A DNA stretch of 64,000 nt from Gellertiella hungarica. GTDB taxonomy: Bacteria > Pseudomonadota > Alphaproteobacteria > Rhizobiales > Rhizobiaceae. How positions within the stretch are numbered: the stretch's first letter is position 1; each line of letters begins with the position of its first letter. Below, piece by piece: positions 56,914-64,000 of the stretch. The notes under the pieces were generated by a model. The model saw only the letters and a program-made list of their open reading frames with translations. It ran no database searches and had not been told where the DNA came from. The stretch spans positions 744,001-808,000 of the forward strand of contig NZ_JACIEZ010000001.1 of NCBI RefSeq assembly GCF_014197145.1, in the 5' to 3' direction. A program made the position numbers and the translations under genes.

Positions 56914-57377
56914 TGACCGGACTGACCCTGAAACGTGACGGCGACCGGCAAGTGGTCGTGACCCGCCGCTTCGCCGCCCGGCCCGAACTCGTCTACCGCG
57001 CCCACACCGAGCCGGCTCTCCTGCAGAAATGGCTGCTTGGGCCCGAGGGCTGGACCATGCCGGTCTGCATCAGTGAACCCCGTCCCGGCGGCGCCATCCG
57101 TTTCGAATGGTCCGACGGGCAGGGCAATGGCTTCTACCTGACAGGCGAATACCTGGAACTCGAACCCTTCAGGCGCATCCGCCATGTGGAACGCATGTTC
57201 CTGCCGGATCCGACGCCCGACAACCACGTCGAGACCACGTTCGAGGCCGATGGCGGCGGAACGCTGATGACGCTCCGCATGACCCTTCCGGATGCCGCCA
57301 CCGTCGAGGCCATGCTCGCAACCGGCATGGAACACGGCATGGAAGCAAGCTACAAGCGGCTTGAAGGGGTGGTTTGA
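56910..57377 (+). CDS. SRPBCC/AHSA1-domain protein
   Basis: 155 residues from ATG 56910 with GGAGAAG upstream; a longer open frame runs through the regulator gene in another phase. VVVTRRFAARPELVYRAHTEPALLQKWLLGPEGW is the START-like AHSA1 signature, then GGAIRFEW and YLTGEYLELEPFRRIRHVERM. Such proteins bind hydrophobic ligands in a groove. Pairs of ArsR and SRPBCC genes are common; the ligand and target are not known. The two are cotranscribed. Confidence 0.92.
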   Translation: MMTGLTLKRDGDRQVVVTRRFAARPELVYRAHTEPALLQKWLLGPEGWTMPVCISEPRPGGAIRFEWSDGQGNGFYLTGEYLELEPFRRIRHVERMFLPDPTPDNHVETTFEADGGGTLMTLRMTLPDAATVEAMLATGMEHGMEASYKRLEGVV

Positions 57378-57445
57378 TAGGGATCGGCCTTGTGCTCGCA
57401 GGGGAGAGGATTTCTTCAATCTAGGACTGGCGGGCAAGCAAGCCT

Positions 57446-59908
57446 TCACCCAACCTTCTCGACAAATCCCTCCAGCACCCGCTTCTCGCCGGCCTTGTCG
57501 AAATCGATGGTGAGCTTGTTGCCTTCGATGTTCCTGATGTTGCCGTTGCCGAATTTCAGGTGGAAGACCCGCTCGCCGACGCTGAAGCGCGAGGGCGTGT
57601 CGGAAACGGATTTTGCCACCAGCTCGCCGTCGATGGTGCGCCCCCGCGGGCCGCTTTCGCCATAGCCGATCCGCTCCACCTGATGGCCGGAGCGGGTGCC
57701 CCAGTTGTCGCGCGTGGAGGAATTCGCGTTCTGCTGGGCCCGCTTCCAGCCGGGCGAATTGTAGGAATTGGCAAAGGGATCGGCCCGGTCGAAGCGCGAC
57801 TGGCCGTAGCCGCCACGCCCGCCATAGCCGCCATAGGAGGTTTCCGATTCCGCCACGTCCACATGGGCAGGCGGAAGCTCGTCCAGGAAGCGCGAGGGCA
57901 GGGTCGACTGCCAGAGGCCATGGATGCGCCGGTTCGACACGAACCAGATATGGCAGCGGCGCTTTGCCCGGGTGATGCCCACATAGGCGAGCCGGCGCTC
58001 CTCTTCCAGCCCGGCACGGCCGCCTTCGTCGAGTGCGCGCTGGTGCGGGAAGAGGCCTTCCTCCCAGCCGGGCAGGAAGACGGTGTCGAATTCCAGGCCC
58101 TTGGCGGAATGGAGGGTCATGATCGAGACGGCGTCCATCTCCTCGTTCTGCTCGGCATCCATGACGAGGGCCACGTGCTCCAGGAAGCCGCGCAGGCTCT
58201 CGAAGGCTTCCATCGAGCGGATGAGTTCCTTGAGGTTCTCCAGCCGCCCCGGAGCTTCCGCAGATTTGTCCGCCTGCCACATGGCGGTATAGCCGCTTTC
58301 GTCGAGGATCTGCTCGGCAAGTTCCGTATGCGGGGTGTTTTCCAGCAGGCCCTGCCAGCGCCTGAAATCCGTCACGACGTCGAAAAGCGCCTTGCGGGCC
58401 TTGGGCTTCAGCTCGTCCGTCTCGATGATGTCGGCGGCGGCCTGCAGCATCGGGATATCCCGGGCCCGGGCATAGTCGTGCAGGGTGCGCACGGTGGTAT
58501 CGCCAAGTCCGCGCTTCGGCGTGTTGATGATGCGCTCGAAGGCGAGATCGTCCGCCGGCTGGCACACAAGCCGGAAATAGGCCATGGCATCGCGGATTTC
58601 GAGCCGCTCGTAGAAGCGCGGACCGCCGATGACCCGGTAGTTGAGACCGAGCGTTACGAAGCGATCTTCGAACTCGCGCATCTGGAACGAGGCGCGCACC
58701 AGGATCGCCATGTCGTTCAGATTGTGCTTCTGGCGCTGAAGCTGTTCGATTTCCTCGCCAACGGCGCGCGCTTCCTCTTCGGAATCCCAGGCGGCATGGA
58801 CGATGACCTTCTCGTCGTCGGGATCGGTGCGCTCGGTGAAGAGCGTCTTTCCGAGGCGCCCCTCGTTGTGCGCGATCAGATGGCCGGCGGCACCGAGAAT
58901 ATGCTCGGTCGAGCGGTAGTTGCGCTCGAGCTTGATCACCTTGGCGCCTGGAAAATCCTTCTCGAAGCGCAGGATGTTGTCCACTTCGGCACCGCGCCAG
59001 CCATAGATCGACTGGTCGTCATCGCCGACACAGCAGACATTCTGCGGCTCGCCCTTGGGGCGCTGGGCCAGGAGGCGCAGCCACATGTACTGCGCCGTAT
59101 TCGTGTCCTGATACTCGTCGACGAGAATGTAGCGGAATTTCTGGTGATATTCCTTCAGGATGTCGGGGTTCTGGCGGAAGATCGCGATCGGGTGAAGCAG
59201 AAGATCGCCGAAATCGCAGGCATTCAGCGTCTTGAGCCGGTTCTGGTAGGCGGCGTAGAGCTGGCGGCCCTTGCCGTTGGCAAAGGCCCGCGCGTCCCCC
59301 TCGGGAATATCGGCCGGGAGAAGCCCCTTGTTCTTCCAGCCATCAATCATGCCGGCAAACTGGCGGGCAGGCCAGCGCTTGTCATCGAGCCCTTCCGCCT
59401 GGATCAGCTGCTTGATGAGGCGGATGACGTCGTCCGTATCGAGAATGGTGAAATCGGAGCGCAGACCCGCCAGTTCCGCGTGACGGCGCAGGAGCTTCAC
59501 GCCGATCGAGTGGAAGGTGCCCAGCCAGGGCATGCCTTCCACCGCATGGCCGGCAAACACTCCGATGCGCTCCTTCATCTCGCGGGCGGCCTTGTTGGTG
59601 AAGGTCACAGCAAGGATCTGGCTCGGCCAGGCACGGCCGGTGGCGAGAATGTGGGCGATGCGGGTGGTGAGCACGCGGGTCTTGCCGGTTCCGGCGCCGG
59701 CAAGCACCAGAACCGGGCCATCGACGCTTTCCACCGCTTCCCGCTGTTCCGGGTTCAGCGTCGCGAGGTAATCGGGCGCAGCCGGGCTCGCCCCACGCGC
59801 GGCGAGCGCACGGGCCGCGATGCCGGACGGCTGCGGCTGCGCGGGCTTTGCCGGCTGCGGCGCCTGATCCTCATCGAAGAAGGGAATGTCGTCGTATATA
59901 TTTGTCAT
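57446..59908 (-). CDS. uvrD: UvrD/PcrA-family DNA helicase
   Basis: About 820 residues from ATG 59908 (frame opens at 59950 but the first 14 residues do not match). Superfamily 1A 3'-5' helicase used in excision repair. Walker A AGAGTGKT (70-77), Walker B VDEYQDTN, GDDDQSIYGWRGA, motif IV, LMTLHSAKGLEFDTVFLPGWEEG (motif V) and VGITRAKRRC (VI). A Gly/Tyr-rich segment (YGGYGGRGGYGQ) precedes a C-terminal Tudor-like end (FSVGERVFHLKFGNGNIRNIEGNKLTIDF), typical of UvrD/PcrA. Length is normal for rhizobia. Confidence 0.95.
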   Translation of the reverse strand: MTNIYDDIPFFDEDQAPQPAKPAQPQPSGIAARALAARGASPAAPDYLATLNPEQREAVESVDGPVLVLAGAGTGKTRVLTTRIAHILATGRAWPSQILAVTFTNKAAREMKERIGVFAGHAVEGMPWLGTFHSIGVKLLRRHAELAGLRSDFTILDTDDVIRLIKQLIQAEGLDDKRWPARQFAGMIDGWKNKGLLPADIPEGDARAFANGKGRQLYAAYQNRLKTLNACDFGDLLLHPIAIFRQNPDILKEYHQKFRYILVDEYQDTNTAQYMWLRLLAQRPKGEPQNVCCVGDDDQSIYGWRGAEVDNILRFEKDFPGAKVIKLERNYRSTEHILGAAGHLIAHNEGRLGKTLFTERTDPDDEKVIVHAAWDSEEEARAVGEEIEQLQRQKHNLNDMAILVRASFQMREFEDRFVTLGLNYRVIGGPRFYERLEIRDAMAYFRLVCQPADDLAFERIINTPKRGLGDTTVRTLHDYARARDIPMLQAAADIIETDELKPKARKALFDVVTDFRRWQGLLENTPHTELAEQILDESGYTAMWQADKSAEAPGRLENLKELIRSMEAFESLRGFLEHVALVMDAEQNEEMDAVSIMTLHSAKGLEFDTVFLPGWEEGLFPHQRALDEGGRAGLEEERRLAYVGITRAKRRCHIWFVSNRRIHGLWQSTLPSRFLDELPPAHVDVAESETSYGGYGGRGGYGQSRFDRADPFANSYNSPGWKRAQQNANSSTRDNWGTRSGHQVERIGYGESGPRGRTIDGELVAKSVSDTPSRFSVGERVFHLKFGNGNIRNIEGNKLTIDFDKAGEKRVLEGFVEKVG

Positions 59909-60143
59909 GGGCGGTAATGTAGCGATTATCCCGGGAAAGGCCAGAATCAATGTTCGCCTTTCATTCCGCCGGATGGCCTACAGGCTTTGGACGGGAAGTC
60001 AACAAACCTTACGAAATCTTCATCTTCCGCCAGCGCTTCGCTGCTTGCCCCCTACGTCAAAAAAACCATATTGGATCCGCTATTACAGGGATCGATCCGG
60101 CCGCCCGGAGCCGCCGGGCCGGCCATCAATACCGGAGTGACGC

Positions 60144-61292
60144 ATGAGAATCGCAAAGCAGCTGGCGCTGAGCCTGGCCGTTCTGGTCGTGGGCGGAGCC
60201 GTGGCGGTCTGGTACACGCCGGAAGGGGCTGCGCTTCTGGCGCGCGCCAGCGGCAAGCCGGCAGCCGGGCAGGGCGAGGGAGCTGCGGCAGGACGGGGGC
60301 AGGGCGCGGGCGGACAGGGACAGGGGCAGGGCCGTCGTGCGGACGGGCCGCCGCTGGTCGTGGTCGCAGCGGTGACGGAAGGGGTCGCCAATGCGCGGCT
60401 CGACGCCATCGGCACCGGTCAGGCGCTGAATTCGGTGACCGTGATGCCGCAGGGCAGCGGTGTCGTCACCCGCCTCGACGTCAAGCCGGGCGACAAGGTA
60501 AAGGCGGGCCAGCTGCTCGGCCAGCTCGACAACCAGGCGGAGCTTCTTGCCCGCGACAAGGCGGCGGTGACCCTGAAGGGCTCGCTCGAAACCAAGAAGA
60601 CCTATGAAGGCTCCAATGCCTCCATCACCCGGCTGCAGCAGTTCACCGCCGGTGTGACCGCGGAGGAAGCGCAGCTGGAGCTGAACATCGCGGAAACGAA
60701 CCTCAAGCGCCGTGACATCCTGGCGCCGGCCGACGGCGTGGCCGGGATCGTGCAGGTCAGCATGGGCGCCTATGTGACGCCCTCGACACCGATTGTCGTG
60801 ATAGACGACCGCTCCTCCCTGCTCGTCGATTTCTATGTGCCGGAGCATTTCGTCTCCTTTCTGAAGCCCGGCATGGCACTGGAGGCGCGGACGATTGCCT
60901 TCCCCGGCGAAGTGTTCAAGGGCGAGATCGCGGCGCTCGACAACCAGATGGATGCCGTCAGCCGCACCATCCGCGTGCGGGCGCGGATCGACAATGGAGA
61001 CGATCGCCTGCGCGGCGGCATGTCCTTCACCGTCACGCTTCGCTTCGAGGGCGAGCGTTATCCGGCAGTCGATCCTCTGGCTGTCCAGTGGGATGGCGAA
61101 GGCGCTTATGTCTGGCGTCTCGGCGAGGGAGACAAGGCGGAGAAGGTGAGGGGATCGGTGGTCCAGCGGGATGCGGACCGCGTCCTGTTCAAGGCGGACA
61201 TCAAGCCGGGCGACCGTCTGGTCACCGAGGGCGTGCAGCGCCTTCGTCCGGGAATGGCCGTCCGTGTCGACAATGGCGGAGCCGGTGCATGA
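60144..61292 (+). CDS. RND efflux periplasmic adaptor (membrane fusion protein)
   Basis: 382 residues. An N-terminal membrane anchor or signal (about 5-24), then a Gly/Gln-rich segment (about 40-66) not common in the family. The biotinyl-lipoyl hairpin follows (GVVTRLDVKPGDKVKAGQLLGQLDN), with a short coiled coil, RRDILAPADGVAGIVQVSMGAYVTPSTPIVVI, and the beta-barrel domain. This is an adaptor of the HlyD/AcrA family, likely linking the RND permease to an outer membrane channel. The ATGA overlap with the permease gene supports one complex. Confidence 0.93.
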   Translation: MRIAKQLALSLAVLVVGGAVAVWYTPEGAALLARASGKPAAGQGEGAAAGRGQGAGGQGQGQGRRADGPPLVVVAAVTEGVANARLDAIGTGQALNSVTVMPQGSGVVTRLDVKPGDKVKAGQLLGQLDNQAELLARDKAAVTLKGSLETKKTYEGSNASITRLQQFTAGVTAEEAQLELNIAETNLKRRDILAPADGVAGIVQVSMGAYVTPSTPIVVIDDRSSLLVDFYVPEHFVSFLKPGMALEARTIAFPGEVFKGEIAALDNQMDAVSRTIRVRARIDNGDDRLRGGMSFTVTLRFEGERYPAVDPLAVQWDGEGAYVWRLGEGDKAEKVRGSVVQRDADRVLFKADIKPGDRLVTEGVQRLRPGMAVRVDNGGAGA

Positions 61293-64000
61293 CGAGCGAG
61301 AGCAAGGAACCCCACGACCGGGCGGAGCCCGCCCGCCCGGAACCGGCAGCAGCTCCTTCCGCCACCGACAGCTTCACCGCGCTCTTCGTGCGCCGGCCCG
61401 TACTGGCGCTTGTATTCAACGCGCTGATGGTGGTGGCGGGCCTCGCCGCCTATTTCGGTATAGAAGTGCGCGAGCTGCCCGATGTCGACCGCCCCGTCAT
61501 AACGGTCAACACGACCTTTTCCGGTGCCTCCCCCGAGACCGTGGACGACCGCCTCAGCCGCGTCATCGAAAGCGCGGTGTCCCGCGTGTCCGGTCTGAAA
61601 TCCATTTCGTCCTCATCGTCCTACGGATCGAGCCGCGTGACGCTGGAATTCGTGACCGGAACAGACATCAACGTGGCCTCGACGGATGTGCGCAACGCGC
61701 TTTCCCGCGCTGCCGGGCAATTGCCCGAAGAGGCCGAAGAGCCGCAGGTGGTCAAGGCCGATGCCGACAGCCAGCCGGTCATGCGGCTTGCGATCACCTC
61801 CGACACGCTGGGGATGGACGATCTGACCCAGCTCGTCGAGGACGAGATTTCGGATCGCCTGGCCGCGGTTCAGGGCGTGGCGGACGTGGAAACCTACGGC
61901 AATGCCGAGAAGGTCTATCGCATCGATGTGGATCAGGCGGCACTGGCAAGTCGCGGGCTGACCTTTTCGGATCTGCAGAGCGCGCTGTCCGACGTGGCGC
62001 TCGATGTACCGGCGGGCTCGCTTTCCGGCGGCAAGCAGGAGCTTGTGGTGCGCGCCGCGGTGGATCTCACCGATCCGGAAGCCTTCCGCCGGCTTGTGGT
62101 CAAGGACCGGGTCACGCTGGGCGATGTCGCGACAATCACGGTCGGCCCGGAAGACGGCAGCTCTGCTCTTCGGGCGAATGGACGCGCCGGCATCGGTCTT
62201 GGCATCATCCGGCAGGCACAGTCGAACACGCTCGATATCTCGAATGGCGTGAAGCAGGTCGTTGCGGATCTGCAGGCATCCCTGCCCAAGGGAACCACTC
62301 TCGCAATTACCAGTGACGACGCGGCCTTCATCCGCGGCTCCATCCATGAAGTGGTGAATGCGCTGGTGCTGGCCTGCGTCATCGTGGTGGTGGTCCTCTA
62401 TCTTTTCCTCCGCGACTGGCGCGCGACGATCATTCCGGCGGTCACATTGCCGGTGGCGCTGGTGGGGACGCTGGCTGCCGTCTGGCTTGCCGGCTTCTCT
62501 ATCAACATTCTCACGCTGCTGGCGGTGGTTCTGGCAACCGGCATGGTGGTGGACGACGCCATCGTCGTCCTGGAAAACATCGTGCGCCGGATGCACGAAG
62601 GCATGAGCGCGCGGGCGGCGGCGGTGATCGGCACGCGGCAGGTGTTCTTCGCCGTGATTGCCACGACGCTGACGCTCGCCTCTGTTTTCGTGCCGCTGTC
62701 CTTCCTGCCAGGCCAGGTGGGCGGGTTGTTCAAGGAGTTCGGCTTCGTGCTGGCCTTCTCGGTGCTCCTCTCCTCGATCGTGTCGCTGACGCTCTGCCCG
62801 ATGCTGGCATCGCGGATGCTGAAAGGCGGCCGGGACGAGGGGGAAAAGCCGAGTGCCATCGGCGATGCCTTCTCCAATCTCTACATGCGCAGTGTCCGCG
62901 CCTGCCTCGGTGCGCCTGCCGTCGTCATTGCCGTCTCCGTCGTCTTCGCAGCCTTCGCCTATGTGGCCTTTACCCGTGTTCCGCAGGAACTGACGCCGCG
63001 CGAAGACCGCTCGATGGTCATGCTCCGGGTACAGGCGCCGGAAGGGGTGAGCCTCGATTACATGCGCGACCAGATCCGCCGCATCGAGGAAAACCTCCTG
63101 CCGTTGCGCAAATCGGGGGAAATCGCCAACACCTTCTCCATCTCGGGGCAGGGTGGCAGTGCCAACAGCGGGTTTGTGGTGCTGACCCTCAGCCCGTGGG
63201 AGGCGCGCACGCGCACCCAGAACGACATCGCGAGCGACATCAGCCGCCTGACTTCCACCATCCCCGGCGTCCGTGTGACGGCCTTCCAGTCGAACAGCCT
63301 GCGCATTCGCGGCGCCGGCAGCGGCCTGCAGGTCGCGCTTCTCGGCAACGACCGCGGGGTTCTCAACGAGACGGCCACCAAGCTTGTGGCAGCCCTCGAC
63401 GACACCGGCCTTTTCGAGGCACCGCGCCTGTCGAACGATGCGGCGCGGCCGCAGATCACGGTCGACATCGACCGCGACCGTGCGGCGAGCCTCGGCGTTT
63501 CCACCAGCACGGTCTCGCTGACGCTTCAGGCGCTTCTTGCAGGGTACAAGACCGGCGAGGTCCATACCGGCGGCAAGCTCTATCCGATCCGCCTCACTGC
63601 GGAGAGCCGCCCCGTGAACGATCCCGGCGATCTCGAGAACGTCTTCCTGCGGGCAGGCGATGGCCGGGTGGTGCCGCTTTCGGCCATTGCCAGCTTCGAG
63701 GAGAAGTCCGTGCCGCCGCAGCTCACCCGCGAGCAGCAGCTGGCGAGCGTCTCCATCACCGCGGGCCTCAAGGAGGGGGTCACCCTTGGCCAGGCGGTGG
63801 CGCGAACGAACGCGCTGGCGGAGAGCCTCCTGCCGCAGGGGGTGCGGATGATCCCGCTGTCGGAGGCGGCAACGCTGCAGGAAAACTCCAGCGGCATGTT
63901 CACCACCTTCGGCTTTGCGATCCTGATCATCTTCCTCGTGCTGGCCGCCCAGTTCGAAAGCGGCATCAGCGCGCTGGTGATCATGACGACAGTACCGCTC
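61289..64000 (+). CDS. RND efflux permease (C-terminus cut by window edge)
   Basis: 904 codons from ATG 61289 in an ATGA overlap with the adaptor gene, open to the window end; about 120-150 residues should be missing. Inner membrane drug/proton antiporter of the HAE1 type. TM1 near 37-57; PDVDRPVITVNTTFSGASPETVDDRLSRVIE and SSYGSSRVTLEF are typical of the porter domain; TM4 carries MVVDDAIVVLENIVRR with the two proton-relay Asp. FLPGQVGGLFKEFGFVLAFSVLLS follows, and FAILIIFLVLAAQFESG close to the edge. The N-terminal 30 residues are a Pro/Ala-rich cytoplasmic extension. Confidence 0.94.
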   Translation, partial: MTSESKEPHDRAEPARPEPAAAPSATDSFTALFVRRPVLALVFNALMVVAGLAAYFGIEVRELPDVDRPVITVNTTFSGASPETVDDRLSRVIESAVSRVSGLKSISSSSSYGSSRVTLEFVTGTDINVASTDVRNALSRAAGQLPEEAEEPQVVKADADSQPVMRLAITSDTLGMDDLTQLVEDEISDRLAAVQGVADVETYGNAEKVYRIDVDQAALASRGLTFSDLQSALSDVALDVPAGSLSGGKQELVVRAAVDLTDPEAFRRLVVKDRVTLGDVATITVGPEDGSSALRANGRAGIGLGIIRQAQSNTLDISNGVKQVVADLQASLPKGTTLAITSDDAAFIRGSIHEVVNALVLACVIVVVVLYLFLRDWRATIIPAVTLPVALVGTLAAVWLAGFSINILTLLAVVLATGMVVDDAIVVLENIVRRMHEGMSARAAAVIGTRQVFFAVIATTLTLASVFVPLSFLPGQVGGLFKEFGFVLAFSVLLSSIVSLTLCPMLASRMLKGGRDEGEKPSAIGDAFSNLYMRSVRACLGAPAVVIAVSVVFAAFAYVAFTRVPQELTPREDRSMVMLRVQAPEGVSLDYMRDQIRRIEENLLPLRKSGEIANTFSISGQGGSANSGFVVLTLSPWEARTRTQNDIASDISRLTSTIPGVRVTAFQSNSLRIRGAGSGLQVALLGNDRGVLNETATKLVAALDDTGLFEAPRLSNDAARPQITVDIDRDRAASLGVSTSTVSLTLQALLAGYKTGEVHTGGKLYPIRLTAESRPVNDPGDLENVFLRAGDGRVVPLSAIASFEEKSVPPQLTREQQLASVSITAGLKEGVTLGQAVARTNALAESLLPQGVRMIPLSEAATLQENSSGMFTTFGFAILIIFLVLAAQFESGISALVIMTTVPL

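Noticed and set aside
57560-59917. 785-codon plus-strand frame opposite uvrD
   Set aside because: UvrD motifs on the minus strand are complete; the plus frame is a codon-bias shadow.

Overview
The window is a contiguous stretch of a GC-rich alphaproteobacterial chromosome. It is most likely from Rhizobiales, family Rhizobiaceae. Reasons: the order rnpB-mraZ-rsmH-ftsL-ftsI-murEF-mraY-murD-ftsW-murGCB-ddl-ftsQAZ-lpxC-bamD-recN-ligA, an FtsZ of about 600 residues with a long Pro/Ala/Gln linker, a pyrophosphate-dependent phosphofructokinase, CtrA-like (TTAA-N7-TTAA) and CcrM (GANTC) motifs at the division promoters, and a small RNA with the double anti-Shine-Dalgarno loops of the alphaproteobacterial alpha-r14 family.

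Layout. 1-10 kb: a GH25 muramidase lipoprotein (cut by the window edge), a GGDEF-EAL protein, a beta-lactamase-like serine hydrolase, a lytic transglycosylase lipoprotein, a LysE-type transporter, PPi-phosphofructokinase, a TerB/J-domain protein overlapping an N-acetylmuramoyl-L-alanine amidase, and a second lytic transglycosylase. 10.0-10.4 kb: rnpB. 10.6-33.2 kb: the division and cell wall (dcw) cluster. It opens with a candidate CtrA promoter and a four-repeat MraZ operator in the leader. It is interrupted between murB and ddl by a 3.3-kb RTX island holding two divergent secreted-protein genes (one a serralysin-like metalloprotease) and a short relic of a third. The second half, ddl-ftsQ-ftsA-ftsZ, has its own promoter region with four GANTC sites in 34 bp followed by CtrA-like half-sites. 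33.4-40.9 kb: lpxC, bamD, recN, a candidate unannotated small RNA, ligA, a DnaQ-fold exonuclease and creA.

41.3-64 kb is ordinary chromosome: cheW plus a methyl-accepting chemotaxis protein, a DUF2189 membrane protein, a 49-residue microprotein, SCO1, prmA, the alpha-r14-like sRNA, an M24 aminopeptidase P, azlCD, a DUF2164 protein, panCB with a small membrane protein, nicotinamidase, a two-domain M16 peptidase, an ArsR/SRPBCC pair, UvrD helicase, and an RND efflux pair whose permease runs off the right edge.

Functionally, the first 34 kb is dominated by envelope growth: precursor synthesis (MurC-F, Ddl, MraY, MurG, MurB), polymerisation (FtsW, FtsI), divisome assembly (FtsQ, FtsL, FtsA, FtsZ), outer-membrane supply (LpxC, BamD) and, on the left, enzymes that cut or bind peptidoglycan. 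The most interesting non-coding signals are the recN-ligA small RNA candidate, the GANTC/CtrA control region of ddl-ftsQAZ, the MraZ operator array, and the regulated RTX island lodged in an otherwise tightly overlapped operon. No tRNA, CRISPR array, insertion sequence or prophage gene was seen.
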